From contig NZ_CP025746.1 of the NCBI RefSeq assembly GCF_004015185.1, positions 62,001-126,000 on the forward strand: 64,000 nucleotides of DNA, in the 5' to 3' direction. Position numbers and translations under genes: made by a program. This DNA comes from Clostridium manihotivorum (GTDB lineage: Bacteria; Bacillota; Clostridia; Clostridiales; Clostridiaceae). The first letter of the stretch is position 1. Each line of letters starts with the position of its first letter. The notes below the pieces were generated by a model, which was not told the DNA's origin, did not search any database, and saw only the letters and a program-made list of their open reading frames with translations. Of the stretch, positions 8,913 to 18,177 are shown piece after piece.

Positions 8913-10157
8913 CTAACTTAGTTTGTGAATAAATAGTCCACTTCTAAGCTTTGGCTCAAACCATGTAGATTTAGGAGGCATTACATCTCCACTATCTGCT
9001 ATATCCATTATCTCCTTCATAGATGTAGGATACATAGAAAATGCTACCTTCATATCACTTGAAGCTCTTTTTTCAAGCTCATCCAAACCTCTTATTCCCC
9101 CTACAAAATCAATTCTTTTATCACTTCTTGGGTCTTTTATATCTAGTATAGGAGATAATAAATTATCTTGAAGTATTGAGACGTCTAGACTCTTAACAGG
9201 ATCTTCAGCATCAAAGCTACCACTCTTCGCTTCTAGCTTATACCAAGTCCCATCTAAAAACATCCCAAAACTACGCTTTGACTGAGGCTTATACTGTTTA
9301 CCACCTTCTATAGTAGTAACAGAAAACTTCTCCTTAATCTTACTTAAAAAATCTTCATTACTTAAACCATTGAGGTCTTTTACTACCCTATTATAATCCA
9401 TAATATTAAGATTAGATTCTGGAAATAAAACCGCTAAGAAAAAGTTAAATTCCTCTTGCCCATTAAAATTCTTATATTCTTCTCTTCTTCTAAGTCCAAC
9501 TTTTACAGCAGAAGCTGCTCTATGATGACCATCTGCTATATATAAATAATCAACCTTACTAAAATGATCTTTTAAAGATTGTATACTTATACTATCATCT
9601 ATCTTCCAAACCATATGTCCTATTCCATCTTCAGATATAAAATCATACTCAGGTTTTTTCTCAGTCCAGCCATCAATCAAAGTTGAAATATTGTCATTAT
9701 CTCTATAAGTTAAAAATATAGGACCAGTATTTGCATCACAAACATCCACATGTTTTATTCTATCTTGCTCCTTGTCAGGTCTTGTGAACTCATGTTTTTT
9801 TATAACATTATTTAAATAATCATCAATAGATACACAAGAAACAAGTCCTGTCTGACTTCGTCCATTCATAGTTTGTCTATAGATATATAGATATGGTTCC
9901 TCATCCTGTATAAGAATGCTTTTCTTCTCCATGCTGTCTAATACTTCTTTAGCTTTTTTATACACAGACTCATCATATATATCCACAGAAGGGTCTAAGT
10001 TCACTTCAGCCTTATCCACATGAAGGAATGAATACTCATTATCTCTTACCATTATCCTTGCTTCCTCAGAATTCATAACATCATAAGGAAGTGCTGCAAC
10101 TCTATCAGCAAAAGCTCTTACAGGCCTAACTGCTTTAAAAGGTCTTATTACAGCCAT
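8913..10157 (-). CDS. DUF1015 family protein
   Basis: This soluble protein of 414 residues opens with AVIRPFKAVRPVR and YDVMNSEEAR, and contains KHEFTRPDKEQDR and IADGHHRAASA; these are characteristic blocks of DUF1015. The biochemical role is not established. In Clostridia the family often sits next to a 3-phosphoglycerate dehydrogenase and an aminotransferase, as here. I prefer ATG 10157 over ATG 10160 because it is better spaced from the gggggat SD. A 240-bp spacer separates it from serA, so it may have its own promoter. Confidence 0.87.
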   Translation of the reverse strand: MAVIRPFKAVRPVRAFADRVAALPYDVMNSEEARIMVRDNEYSFLHVDKAEVNLDPSVDIYDESVYKKAKEVLDSMEKKSILIQDEEPYLYIYRQTMNGRSQTGLVSCVSIDDYLNNVIKKHEFTRPDKEQDRIKHVDVCDANTGPIFLTYRDNDNISTLIDGWTEKKPEYDFISEDGIGHMVWKIDDSISIQSLKDHFSKVDYLYIADGHHRAASAVKVGLRRREEYKNFNGQEEFNFFLAVLFPESNLNIMDYNRVVKDLNGLSNEDFLSKIKEKFSVTTIEGGKQYKPQSKRSFGMFLDGTWYKLEAKSGSFDAEDPVKSLDVSILQDNLLSPILDIKDPRSDKRIDFVGGIRGLDELEKRASSDMKVAFSMYPTSMKEIMDIADSGDVMPPKSTWFEPKLRSGLFIHKLS

Positions 10158-10401
10158 CATTATCCCCCTTTATATAAACAAAAATTTATAGTCTTATATA
10201 TTTAAATAATTATATAAATATATAGTAATAATGCCAACTTCATAGACTTTCACCCTGTTCCAATTCACTAATACATAAGGTATAAAGCTTACGCAAATTA
10301 TGTTAAGAAAAAAATGTACCCTCTTTCAAAGCATACTTAAAACATCCCATATATATGATGGTATATTTTAAATATAGAAATTGGGTACAAAGATAAAAAT
10401 A

Positions 10402-11316
10402 TTAGAAGAAATCCTTTATTATATCAACTATTTCATTACCTATTCTAGTTTGAGCCTCTTTAGTTGCTGCACCAATATGAGGGGTAGCACTTACTCCTGG
10501 ATGATTAATCAGAGCCTTATTCTTAGCAGGTTCTTCTTCAAACACATCTATACCAGCACCAGCTATCTTTCCCTTATTTAAGGCTTCAAGTAATGCTGCT
10601 TCGTCCACAACTTTTCCTCTAGCACAATTAATTAAATAAGTTCCATCCTTCATAAGCTCAAATTCTCTTTTACTTATCAATGGTCCTTTTGAAGCATCAA
10701 AAGGTACATGAAGAGTTATAAAATTTGACTCTTTCAAAAGTTCATCAAGCTCCTTATACTCATAGTCACATTTATCAAGATCACTAATCTCACCTAGTCC
10801 ATCAAAATATATGATCTTCATTCCAAGGCAGCAAGCTCTTTTAGCCACTTCTCTTCCTATCCTTCCCATGCCAACTATACCTAAGGTTTTTCCGCTTAAC
10901 TCTATACCTTCATATTTCTTTTTGTTCCATTCCATATTTCTCATGGTAACATTTGATATATTTATAAACCTTGCAAGTGCAAACATGTGAGCAATTGTAA
11001 GCTCAGCCACTGATGCAGAACTCGCGTTGGGTGTATTCATAACTTGAATCCCATTTTCTAAGGCATAGGATACATCAATATTATCTACTCCTACTCCACC
11101 TCTTATTATGAGTTTCAATCTTCCTGTCTTACTTGCCTTATCAATTATAGCTTTATTTATCTTTGTAGCTGATCTTACCACAACTACATCATACTCTCTC
11201 AATATTAGTCCAAGCTCTTCTGGAGCGTAATGCTCTTCAGCTACTTCAAAACCTAAATCCTTAAGCTTTAAAACAGCGTCTTTTTCTAATCCATCAGTCA
11301 CTAATACTCTATACAT
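10402..11316 (-). CDS. serA: D-3-phosphoglycerate dehydrogenase (SerA-like), short form
   Basis: This NAD-dependent D-2-hydroxyacid dehydrogenase would oxidise 3-phosphoglycerate to phosphohydroxypyruvate in serine synthesis. Visible motifs are RGGVGVDNID, the dinucleotide loop GMGRIGREVAKRA, INCARGKVVDE (substrate Arg), DVFEEEP (Glu) and ATPHIGAAT (catalytic His). At 304 residues it lacks the regulatory ACT and ASB domains, so serine feedback through ACT is not expected. It lies 49 bp downstream of an aminotransferase gene in the same direction, which supports the pathway assignment over a generic lactate-type dehydrogenase. Confidence 0.85.
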   Translation of the reverse strand: MYRVLVTDGLEKDAVLKLKDLGFEVAEEHYAPEELGLILREYDVVVVRSATKINKAIIDKASKTGRLKLIIRGGVGVDNIDVSYALENGIQVMNTPNASSASVAELTIAHMFALARFINISNVTMRNMEWNKKKYEGIELSGKTLGIVGMGRIGREVAKRACCLGMKIIYFDGLGEISDLDKCDYEYKELDELLKESNFITLHVPFDASKGPLISKREFELMKDGTYLINCARGKVVDEAALLEALNKGKIAGAGIDVFEEEPAKNKALINHPGVSATPHIGAATKEAQTRIGNEIVDIIKDFF

Positions 11317-11364
11317 AAATACTTACTCTCCCTTTAATTTAATAAAAAAGTTGCTGAAGCAATC

Positions 11365-12441
11365 TTATTCAAATCCTAAAATATCATTGATATTTGTTAA
11401 TAATTCATTTATTTCATCCACAGTGCAATCAGCCATATGAGCTATTCTAAAAGTTTTATCTTTTAACTTTCCATACCCATTGGATATCTGGAAGCCTCTG
11501 GTTCCTAACTCCTTATTTAATGCACTAATATCAATGCCTCTAGTGTTGGTTATATTGGTTACTGTATTAGACCAATAACCTTCTTCAGGGAAAATATCGA
11601 AGTATTTCTTTGCCCAAGCCCTAACTATATTAGCCATCTCAATATGTCTCTCGAATCTATTTTCTATTCCTTCTTCATTGACTATATAATTTAGTTCATA
11701 GTCTAAAGCAAACATATGAGATATAGATGGAGTAGATGGATATTGATAATCCTTCTTTTTAATATATTTATAAAGTGCTAATAAATCTAGATAAGTGCCT
11801 CTGAAAGGAACTTTTTCAGCTCTTTCTTTAGCTTTATTAGAAAAAGTACACACTGCTAGTCCTGGAGGCAAGCCCAATGCCTTTTGGCTAGAAGTTATAC
11901 AAATATCTATTCCTAATTTATCAACCTCTATCTTTGTTCCACCAGCTGAGCTTACTGTATCAACACAGAAAACTACCTCTGGATATCTTTTTACTACCTT
12001 TGATATATCTTCTAGATTGTTCATAAGTCCTGTTGAAGTTTCATTATGAGTTATGGTTATAAGGTCGTAGTTACCTGTAGAAAGTGCTTTCTCTACATCC
12101 TCAGCCTTTATTCCTTTTCCCCATTCAACTTCAAACTTATCAGCAGGCACGTTATTGTTTAAAGCCATTTCATACCATCTATCTCCAAAAGCCCCACTGG
12201 AGAAGACAGCTGCCTTCTTTAACGTACATGATCTTATGGCGCCCTCCATAAGTCCACTGCCTGAACTTGTAGAAAGTAATATCTCACTTTCTGTATAAAA
12301 TAGTTTTTTAAGATTGTTACTAATTCTTCTTTGAAGCTCTGATGCTTCTTTTCCTCTATGACCTATTAGCGGTCTTGCCATCTGTTCCAATACTTCTGGT
12401 CTAACCTCTACTGGTCCGGGAATAAATAATTTTTTGTGCAT
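11365..12441 (-). CDS. PLP-dependent aminotransferase, probable serine-pathway enzyme
   Basis: This class V aminotransferase of 358 residues begins MHKKLFIPGPVEV, typical of the alanine-glyoxylate/phosphoserine type. The PLP lysine lies in SSQKALGLPPG, and STSSGSGLMEGAIRS forms the phosphate-binding turn. I place the start at 12441 after gggggtg; the longer frame has 25 extra residues with no SD. Next to SerA it probably converts phosphohydroxypyruvate to phosphoserine, although sequence alone cannot exclude a serine-glyoxylate or alanine-glyoxylate enzyme. Confidence 0.83.
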   Translation of the reverse strand: MHKKLFIPGPVEVRPEVLEQMARPLIGHRGKEASELQRRISNNLKKLFYTESEILLSTSSGSGLMEGAIRSCTLKKAAVFSSGAFGDRWYEMALNNNVPADKFEVEWGKGIKAEDVEKALSTGNYDLITITHNETSTGLMNNLEDISKVVKRYPEVVFCVDTVSSAGGTKIEVDKLGIDICITSSQKALGLPPGLAVCTFSNKAKERAEKVPFRGTYLDLLALYKYIKKKDYQYPSTPSISHMFALDYELNYIVNEEGIENRFERHIEMANIVRAWAKKYFDIFPEEGYWSNTVTNITNTRGIDISALNKELGTRGFQISNGYGKLKDKTFRIAHMADCTVDEINELLTNINDILGFE

Positions 12442-12650
12442 AATGACACCCCCAAAATAAATTAAATACTCCCATGTGTTATTATAAATTCTACCATTTT
12501 CAAAATATTTATACAATAATCTTTTAAAAAAACAACTGTTTATATAATAATGTATTAATTTTTTCCTATAGTGTTAATGAAAATGTCTACAAAACTAGCT
12601 TTTTTATTATTTTTTTATTATATAAACATATGGCTTTTTTATTAAAGCTA

Positions 12651-12694
12651 TATTATTAAAACTCCTCTAATAATTCAGAGGAGTTTTAATAATA
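12651..12694. terminator. Terminator after the small Cys-rich gene
   Basis: A perfect 18-bp stem (12651-12668 with 12677-12694) and an 8-base loop lie 24 bp past the stop of the 61-residue gene. Its arm includes attaaaactcct, which is also in the hairpin upstream of that gene. Confidence 0.85.
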
Positions 12695-12718
12695 TAGCAC
12701 TGATTTAGCCTCACATAT

Positions 12719-12904
12719 TTAGTTGTTTGTTATCTTATTTTTTAGGTGGTCAAACTTACCAATATGGCAAGTTTCATTATTATAATTAATGCAGTTATCG
12801 CAGCTGACAGATGACAAACCCATACTAAGCATCAATATCTTATCCTTTGGATCATAATCATCGCAGTTTTCACCGATAATACATCTGAGCTCATCATACA
12901 TCAT
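12719..12904 (-). CDS. Small Cys-containing protein of unknown function
   Basis: This 61-residue soluble protein has Cys at C-x6-C in RCIIGENC and a CDNC pair followed by ETCHIGKF. The arrangement (CxxC...CHxG) suggests a metal-binding or redox knuckle. I do not recognise the family. The start ATG at 12904 is preceded by aggag at good spacing, but that SD lies in the arm of a 19-bp hairpin (12903-12958). The gene is also followed by a hairpin that shares a 12-bp arm sequence, so it is framed by two related structures. Confidence 0.6.
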   Translation of the reverse strand: MMYDELRCIIGENCDDYDPKDKILMLSMGLSSVSCDNCINYNNETCHIGKFDHLKNKITNN

Positions 12905-12958
12905 ATTAAAACTCCTAAGTAGATAATATAGTTATTATTTACTTAGGAGTTTTAATAT
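12903..12958 (-). promoter_or_regulatory. Hairpin masking the SD and start of the small Cys gene
   Basis: A 19-bp perfect stem (12903-12921 with 12940-12958) and an 18-base loop end inside the ATG. The arm nearest the gene carries taggag, the SD. In RNA the SD would be paired, so translation would be low unless the stem is opened or transcription starts inside it. The structure is direct sequence observation; the regulatory role is inference. Confidence 0.6.
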
Positions 12959-13026
12959 ATACTTTTTCATTATAATCTTGTGTGATGTCTTTATACTTCA
13001 TTTTTGGTTTCAAGATAATAAATAAA

Positions 13027-13055
13027 CATCCTTAACAAAGCTTTCATTAAGGATG
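13027..13055 (-). terminator. Terminator after the 319-residue gene
   Basis: The 9-bp stem catccttaa/ttaaggatg is followed on the minus strand by a T-rich stretch and lies 18 bp past the stop at 13073. Confidence 0.75.
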
Positions 13056-13072
13056 CTTTTCATATATTATAA

Positions 13073-14032
13073 TTAAATTGTCGCATATAACTCTTTTAAA
13101 AGAGCTATATTTAAGCTCATATCTCCAATAATGGTTACACCTCTATAATACTGTTCCTTAATGTCATATAGGGTAGTCGGTTCCTCCAGTATACATCTTC
13201 CATTAAACTTATTACCAAGTAAGTCTATATCGGTAGGTATATTAACACTACTTGAATCTTCTATCATTCTAGTTTCTATATAGGTATTTATTGTACCACT
13301 AAAATTAGAATAAAAAATTAAATCTTTAGTGTTACAGAGCAAGCTTTTATTCTCAATACGATCTATACTTAAGTATTTAACCTTTATTCTTAATATGCCT
13401 CTATAGAACAACTTCACCTTACTCTTTTCCTTAAGCTGCCTAAGTAATAAGAGGTTACCACTTATTTCTTTTATATCACAAGATATATCTTCAACTCTAT
13501 ATATCTTTTCTCTCTTTATATAAAAACACTCTTCAATGGATATTGGAACTTTTATAGCCGCTAATAAAACATTCACGTTACTAATCTTTCCGCCTTCAAA
13601 TCCATCATCATTAACTGAATCTTCATTGTCATTATAGTCTGAGTATTCCTGTTTACTATAACTATCTCCATAAGATATGTCTAAGCTATTATCAACCTCT
13701 TTTGTACCGATAACTTCACTTGACAATGTGATCGCATTACTAAAAGAAGGTTTCATAGATGTTATTTCTTTTACACCTAGTTCCTCTATTTTATCAACAT
13801 CATTAGTTTTACTATAATTATCAACTCTACTGCCTGAATCAATTACACCAATCTCTTCATAATTCCCTCCACTAGAAGGCTTTTCATAAGATGCTACTAT
13901 ATCCTCAAGAGAATCTAGTTTATATTTATCTTTATGTACATTTTCATTTAAAACATCTTCATCATCAATTTCTTCGTAGTAACCTACAAGTAATATAGAG
14001 AGTAATATCTTAGCTAATAAATCCTCATCCAC
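13073..14032 (-). CDS. Hypothetical protein with acidic N-terminal half, SPOCS/CsxC-like C-terminal half
   Basis: This 319-residue protein starts with GTG at 14032 (weak SD aggatg). Residues 1-150 are acidic, Ser/Asp/Glu-rich and probably disordered. Residues 155-319 (KVPISIEECFYIKREKIYRVED, LFYRGILRIKVKYLSID) recall the beta-rich domain of the neighbouring CsxC-like protein. Such domains occur in spore-surface and SpoIVA-interacting proteins. It lies downstream of the CsxC-like gene on the same strand with a hairpin between. A spore-coat or exosporium role is inferred from context only. Confidence 0.5.
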   Translation of the reverse strand: MDEDLLAKILLSILLVGYYEEIDDEDVLNENVHKDKYKLDSLEDIVASYEKPSSGGNYEEIGVIDSGSRVDNYSKTNDVDKIEELGVKEITSMKPSFSNAITLSSEVIGTKEVDNSLDISYGDSYSKQEYSDYNDNEDSVNDDGFEGGKISNVNVLLAAIKVPISIEECFYIKREKIYRVEDISCDIKEISGNLLLLRQLKEKSKVKLFYRGILRIKVKYLSIDRIENKSLLCNTKDLIFYSNFSGTINTYIETRMIEDSSSVNIPTDIDLLGNKFNGRCILEEPTTLYDIKEQYYRGVTIIGDMSLNIALLKELYATI

Positions 14033-14078
14033 ATAAATTCATCCTAGTTTAATTGTTTTATATGATATTATAAGCTAA

Positions 14079-14107
14079 GAGTGCAAAACTGATACAGTTT
14101 TGCACTC
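14079..14107. terminator. Hairpin between the two SPOCS-like genes
   Basis: It has a perfect 12-bp stem (14079-14090 with 14096-14107) and a 5-base loop. It lacks a strong T-run on either side, so termination may be weak or the structure may protect RNA ends. Confidence 0.5.
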
Positions 14108-14217
14108 AAATCATTAAGTCTTATTCATATATAGCCTAGTGATAAATGCTACTTAAATAATTAGCTAAATATTGTAATATTCCTTAAATAGAATTTCCTC
14201 AAAGTATACTAATTATA

Positions 14218-15036
14218 TTAGCATTCTACTAATACATATTGTTCTTGAAGAACCTTAATATCTAAGAAAAGAACCATCTTTTCAACTATCTTAGAATATA
14301 AGTTACCTTCATATTCAGGAGTACAGTTACATCTTTCTTCATGTTCTGGTCCAGGTTTCTTTTCTCCGCCTTTTCCATCTTCCCATCCGTCATAACAGCC
14401 GCCTAGTGGAGTAGCATCCTTATACATATCTAACTCGATTATCTTGAAACCATCAAGTTTTATAAAAGGTCTAGTATTGTAAACTGTTGCTTCCTTAAAA
14501 TCAGATTCACAATAAGCTTTTCCTTTTACTCCATCATATGAACATGAGCAGCTATCATACTCTGATGCATCACAATAAAGATCAGACTCAGTTAAACTTG
14601 TTCTATCCTTATTTATTGGCTTTAATAAGAAGTCGATATCAGTTATAACATGGAATGGAACTTTTACTGTATGATGTTTTATATCACCATTGATTACGCT
14701 CTTATCCTTGCTTACACAATCAGCTGTAGCATATTCTATATTCTTTTCGATATAGCCTTGTAAGAATAACTTTCCGCATTTTTCGTTTAAGCTTACAACT
14801 CTAGCTTGAGTTAAGAATAAGTTCTTCTTTGTTCTCTTAATTTCATAGTATTTTTCATCGCAAGGTAATTCTATGCAAGATTCAATACCTACTTCTACTT
14901 CTTTTGCAGCTATAACTACAGGAAGTTTACTAAAGAATGGTGGCTTTATTCCCTTTACACAACTATTAACACCATGAGCTTGAACTAAAGTTTCAGATTT
15001 TGCACATCCACAATTATATTTAAAATTATCTGCCAT
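14218..15036 (-). CDS. CsxC-family cysteine-rich (exosporium-type) protein
   Basis: This 272-residue protein has about 20 Cys, many in pairs (CGCAKS at the start, DSCSCSYDG, ERCNC near the end). The core KLPVVIAAKEVEVGIESCIELP, KRTKKNLFLTQARVV, GYIEKNIEYATADCVS and KVPFHVITDIDF matches my memory of CsxC, a Cys-rich exosporium protein of Clostridium sporogenes, with the SPOCS-like repeat seen in spore proteins. Cys pairing would crosslink the outer spore layer. The start ATG follows tggaggt. Mother-cell expression is expected for such a gene, but I did not identify a sigma-K promoter. Confidence 0.72.
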   Translation of the reverse strand: MADNFKYNCGCAKSETLVQAHGVNSCVKGIKPPFFSKLPVVIAAKEVEVGIESCIELPCDEKYYEIKRTKKNLFLTQARVVSLNEKCGKLFLQGYIEKNIEYATADCVSKDKSVINGDIKHHTVKVPFHVITDIDFLLKPINKDRTSLTESDLYCDASEYDSCSCSYDGVKGKAYCESDFKEATVYNTRPFIKLDGFKIIELDMYKDATPLGGCYDGWEDGKGGEKKPGPEHEERCNCTPEYEGNLYSKIVEKMVLFLDIKVLQEQYVLVEC

Positions 15037-15203
15037 ATTAATACCTCCATTTGAGTATGAACTTAATATATAATACTAATCCTGTCGAAAATATGTGACT
15101 GCATTTAGAAAAAATTTGCTTTTATTTAGGCTAAGTTTATTAATTTGTAAATACAGTAACTTTAATGTAGCTAGTAACTTAATATGATCTGGAGGCATAT
15201 ACT

Positions 15204-15260
15204 ATGAATGTACATTTTTATCATAAAATTATCATATTCCTACAATATCTATTCAAATAG
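15204..15260 (+). CDS. Possible 18-residue hydrophobic peptide
   Basis: An ATG at 15204 lies 8 bp after a full ggagg SD and opens an 18-codon frame rich in I, F, L and Y (MNVHFYHKIIIFLQYLFK). It ends at 15260, one base before the convergent histidine kinase stop. The excellent SD is the only evidence for translation; no homolog is recognised. Confidence 0.3.
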   Translation: MNVHFYHKIIIFLQYLFK

Positions 15261-17036
15261 TCATTTTAAAATTGGATGCCATATATCAACTACAGTTCCT
15301 TCACCATATACGCTACTGTATATTAGACCATATTCATCACCATAGTTGAGCCTTATCCTTTCATTAACATTGAATATTCCAACGCCGATTCTACTCCTGG
15401 CTAGAGAACTTTTCTTTAATATCTGATTTATTTCTCTAAGCCTATCCTCATCAATTCCAACTCCATTATCTATTACTCTTATGTGAATCTTATTGTCTTT
15501 TTCCTCTCCCTCAATTACAATACTTCCATTTCCCCGCTTTTCTTTTATGCCATGATAGATGGCATTTTCTACAAGTGGCTGAAGTATCAGCTTTATTACA
15601 GAGTATTCTAATATATCTTCATCTATATCTATCTTATAATTTAGTTTATCCTCATATCTTACCTTTTGTATAGAAAGATAACTCTCAACATGCCTAACTT
15701 CATCCCTTAACTTTATAATCTCATTGCCATTGTTCAGCCCAATTCTAAGAAGGTTGGTTAAGCTAGTTATTATTTTTACTATATTATCAGCTCCATGTTC
15801 TTTTGCCATCCACTGAATAGTATCCAAGGTGTTGTACAGAAAATGAGGTTTTATCTGAGCTTGCAGAACACTTATTTCTGCTTTCCTCTTATTTTTCTCC
15901 TCAATTTGTACTAACTCTACTAGGTTCTTAATTTCTTTTATCATTTTATTAAAAGAGTTGCCTAGCTCCCCTATCTCATCGTTGTATTTACTATTAAAAT
16001 GAACATTTAAATCTCCATCCTGAGTTCTTCTCATTAGCATTCTAAGTTTTGTTATTGGATTTACTATAGATTTAGTGAAAAATATAGCTAGTATTCCTGC
16101 TAAAATAAGTGTTATTAAAGCTATAAAAAAGGAGTAATATTTCATATAATTTATTACCTTTAGAGTTTCATCAAGTGGAAATACTCCCACGGTTCTCCAT
16201 TTCGTATACCGAGAGCTTGTACTCATCATTTGATAGTCTTTGTTTTTTATTCTTTTAATAATAAAGTTGTTTCTGTTATTATCAAATATATTTTTGTTAA
16301 TTCTATATACTACTTTATTAACAGGAGAGTACACTATCTCATTATCAGAATCCATTATATATACAAAGCCTGTTCTTCCAGGCTTTACATTCTCTATAAC
16401 TTGTTTTATTATATCAAGCTTCATGTCTATAAGTATTACACCTACACAGCTTTCGTCTGAATTATCATACACAGCCTTAGACATTGATACTACGTTATCT
16501 GCAGAATAGTTGAATATATTGTTGATGTTCCGGCCAACAGGCTTGCTGAAAAGATTTATATTATCTTTATTCTCCATAGCCTTCTTATACCATCTTTCGT
16601 TGGTAAGAGGATCCCTTGAAATCCTATACATTACATCACTTACATATGAATCATTCTTATTAACTATCATTATTCCCGCTATTTCAGGATGTAAATTGAC
16701 AAATCGGCTTATTATCTTCATTGCATTACTAGATATATCATCTTTATAATTATTTTCATCAATACTATTACTGTTTAAAAAAGCTAATACACTTGGATCT
16801 TGAGATAAATAATTGGCTATATTTTCAGTATCTTTAATATAAAAATCAATATTATCACTTATCTGTTTTATCATCTGTTTAGTATTTGCCTGCTGCTCAT
16901 CACTCATAGAGTTTTTGTATATCAAATTTCCTAAAATAGTTATGGTTACTGTAGGTACTAATATTACTAAAAAGAAATATAATATTAATTTTCTTCTCAT
17001 GCTGCTATTTAAAAAACTAGATATAACCTTCTTCAA
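15261..17036 (-). CDS. YesM-like sensor histidine kinase
   Basis: This membrane kinase has 591 residues. In order: first membrane span (about 15-40), outer sensing region (40-300, Cache-like), second span (about 303-323), HAMP linker, a His_kinase box with PHFLYN (the phosphoacceptor-type His is near residue 398), then an ATPase domain with VIDNGVGIDEDRL and SRIGVGIFNVNERI. The start is TTG at 17036, 8 bp after ggagg; the longer frame begins inside the SD. It is the last gene of the Ytf locus, behind a terminator, and is the natural partner of the AraC-type regulator at 24817-26025. It probably takes its sugar signal from the dual binding protein. Confidence 0.9.
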   Translation of the reverse strand: MKKVISSFLNSSMRRKLILYFFLVILVPTVTITILGNLIYKNSMSDEQQANTKQMIKQISDNIDFYIKDTENIANYLSQDPSVLAFLNSNSIDENNYKDDISSNAMKIISRFVNLHPEIAGIMIVNKNDSYVSDVMYRISRDPLTNERWYKKAMENKDNINLFSKPVGRNINNIFNYSADNVVSMSKAVYDNSDESCVGVILIDMKLDIIKQVIENVKPGRTGFVYIMDSDNEIVYSPVNKVVYRINKNIFDNNRNNFIIKRIKNKDYQMMSTSSRYTKWRTVGVFPLDETLKVINYMKYYSFFIALITLILAGILAIFFTKSIVNPITKLRMLMRRTQDGDLNVHFNSKYNDEIGELGNSFNKMIKEIKNLVELVQIEEKNKRKAEISVLQAQIKPHFLYNTLDTIQWMAKEHGADNIVKIITSLTNLLRIGLNNGNEIIKLRDEVRHVESYLSIQKVRYEDKLNYKIDIDEDILEYSVIKLILQPLVENAIYHGIKEKRGNGSIVIEGEEKDNKIHIRVIDNGVGIDEDRLREINQILKKSSLARSRIGVGIFNVNERIRLNYGDEYGLIYSSVYGEGTVVDIWHPILK

Positions 17037-17111
17037 AATTACTTCCTCCAATTAGCTAGACAATCTTGACTACAGTTTAATTTCTTACCTTATTTTTGTC
17101 AATATGGATTA

Positions 17112-17142
17112 AAAAGGTGACCAAGTTAAATGATCACCTTTT
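17112..17142 (-). terminator. Terminator between yjfF and the histidine kinase gene
   Basis: The 9-bp stem aaaaggtga/tcacctttt is followed by a T-run on the minus strand, 30 bp past the yjfF stop. It probably lowers kinase expression relative to the transporter. Confidence 0.75.
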
Positions 17143-17172
17143 GTTTTAATATTTAAAATTTATGTTATTATA

Positions 17173-18177
17173 CTAAGTTACTACAGTCTTTTTCTTTTCT
17201 TCTCTTATCACTATAACTCTCTGAAGCACAATAAATATAAATAGCAACATACCGACTGCAATCTTAGTCCACCAAGAATTTAGAGTTCCATCAAACATTA
17301 TAAGACTTTGAATAATACCTGTTGTCAAAACTCCGAATACAGGTCCTATTGGGTATCCAACACCACCGGTTAATAGTATTCCTCCTATTACACAAGCAGC
17401 TATAGCATCCATTTCCATACCATTACAATGAAGTCCATAACCTGATAAAGTGTATATTGTAAATAATAGTCCTCCTAAGGCTGAACAAAAACCAGACAGT
17501 GTATAAACCAAAATCTTAGTTCTTCCAGCATTCAAACCCATAAGCATTGCCGAATTCTCATTACCTCCAATAGCATACACCCTTCTACCAAACTTTGTGT
17601 ATTTTAACAAGTATACCGATATAGCTACTACTACAAGGCTTACTATAACATTAATAGATACAAACGCCCCCGGAAAAATAGGTATTCTAAATCCTGATAT
17701 TGCTGTAAAAGTTGGATTATCTATAGTTATTGTGTCTATGCTGATTATATAGCTAGCGCCTCTTGCAAAAAACATACCTGCCAGGGTTACTATCCATGGA
17801 TGAAGCTTAAACTTTTGTACTAGTATTCCTTGGACAGTTCCAAAAATTATACCAACTATTAAAACAAAAGCCATTACTACAAAAGCATTTACTCCATGTT
17901 TTAACATACTGGCAGTAATCATACTTACAAAAGCTATCATAGCTCCTACAGAAAGATCTATTCCTCCAGTTAGTATAACCAGAGTTTCTCCTATGGCTAC
18001 CACAATAAGATATGCATTATCTATAAACAGGTTTGAGATTACCTGGGCAGAGAAGAATCCATTATATAGCACAGATCCAATTACAAATAATAATATAAAC
18101 AATGCTACTGTTGCATAAATAGATATATATGAGGAATTAACCTTAAACTTCTTCTTTTTTACTACAGTATTACTCAT
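17173..18177 (-). CDS. yjfF: Sugar ABC transporter permease, YjfF-like
   Basis: This 334-residue membrane protein of the BPD_transp_2 family has about 8-10 spans and forms one half of the channel. GETLVILTGGIDLSVGAMIAF near residues 62-82 is the family hallmark, and the EAA-like loop GGNENSAMLMGLNAGRTK is present. A second, different permease gene lies just upstream with a 4-bp ATGA overlap. This two-permease arrangement with a YtfR-type ATPase and YtfQ is the one described for the E. coli galactofuranose importer, so I name it YjfF by order and context. Confidence 0.87.
   Translation of the reverse strand: MSNTVVKKKKFKVNSSYISIYATVALFILLFVIGSVLYNGFFSAQVISNLFIDNAYLIVVAIGETLVILTGGIDLSVGAMIAFVSMITASMLKHGVNAFVVMAFVLIVGIIFGTVQGILVQKFKLHPWIVTLAGMFFARGASYIISIDTITIDNPTFTAISGFRIPIFPGAFVSINVIVSLVVVAISVYLLKYTKFGRRVYAIGGNENSAMLMGLNAGRTKILVYTLSGFCSALGGLLFTIYTLSGYGLHCNGMEMDAIAACVIGGILLTGGVGYPIGPVFGVLTTGIIQSLIMFDGTLNSWWTKIAVGMLLFIFIVLQRVIVIREEKKKTVVT

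Noticed and set aside
10312..10388. Structured spacer with tgtaccc/gggtaca between serA and the DUF1015 gene, considered as a riboswitch or T-box
   Set aside because: No T-box sequence or other known riboswitch core is visible; a long-loop terminator of serA followed by the minus-strand T-run fits equally well.
11795..12049. Open frame on the plus strand across the aminotransferase gene
   Set aside because: No SD, and the opposite strand encodes a clearly conserved enzyme; it is a shadow frame, as are the other long antisense frames over tcdA, galK, dnaX, the binding proteins and the IS elements.
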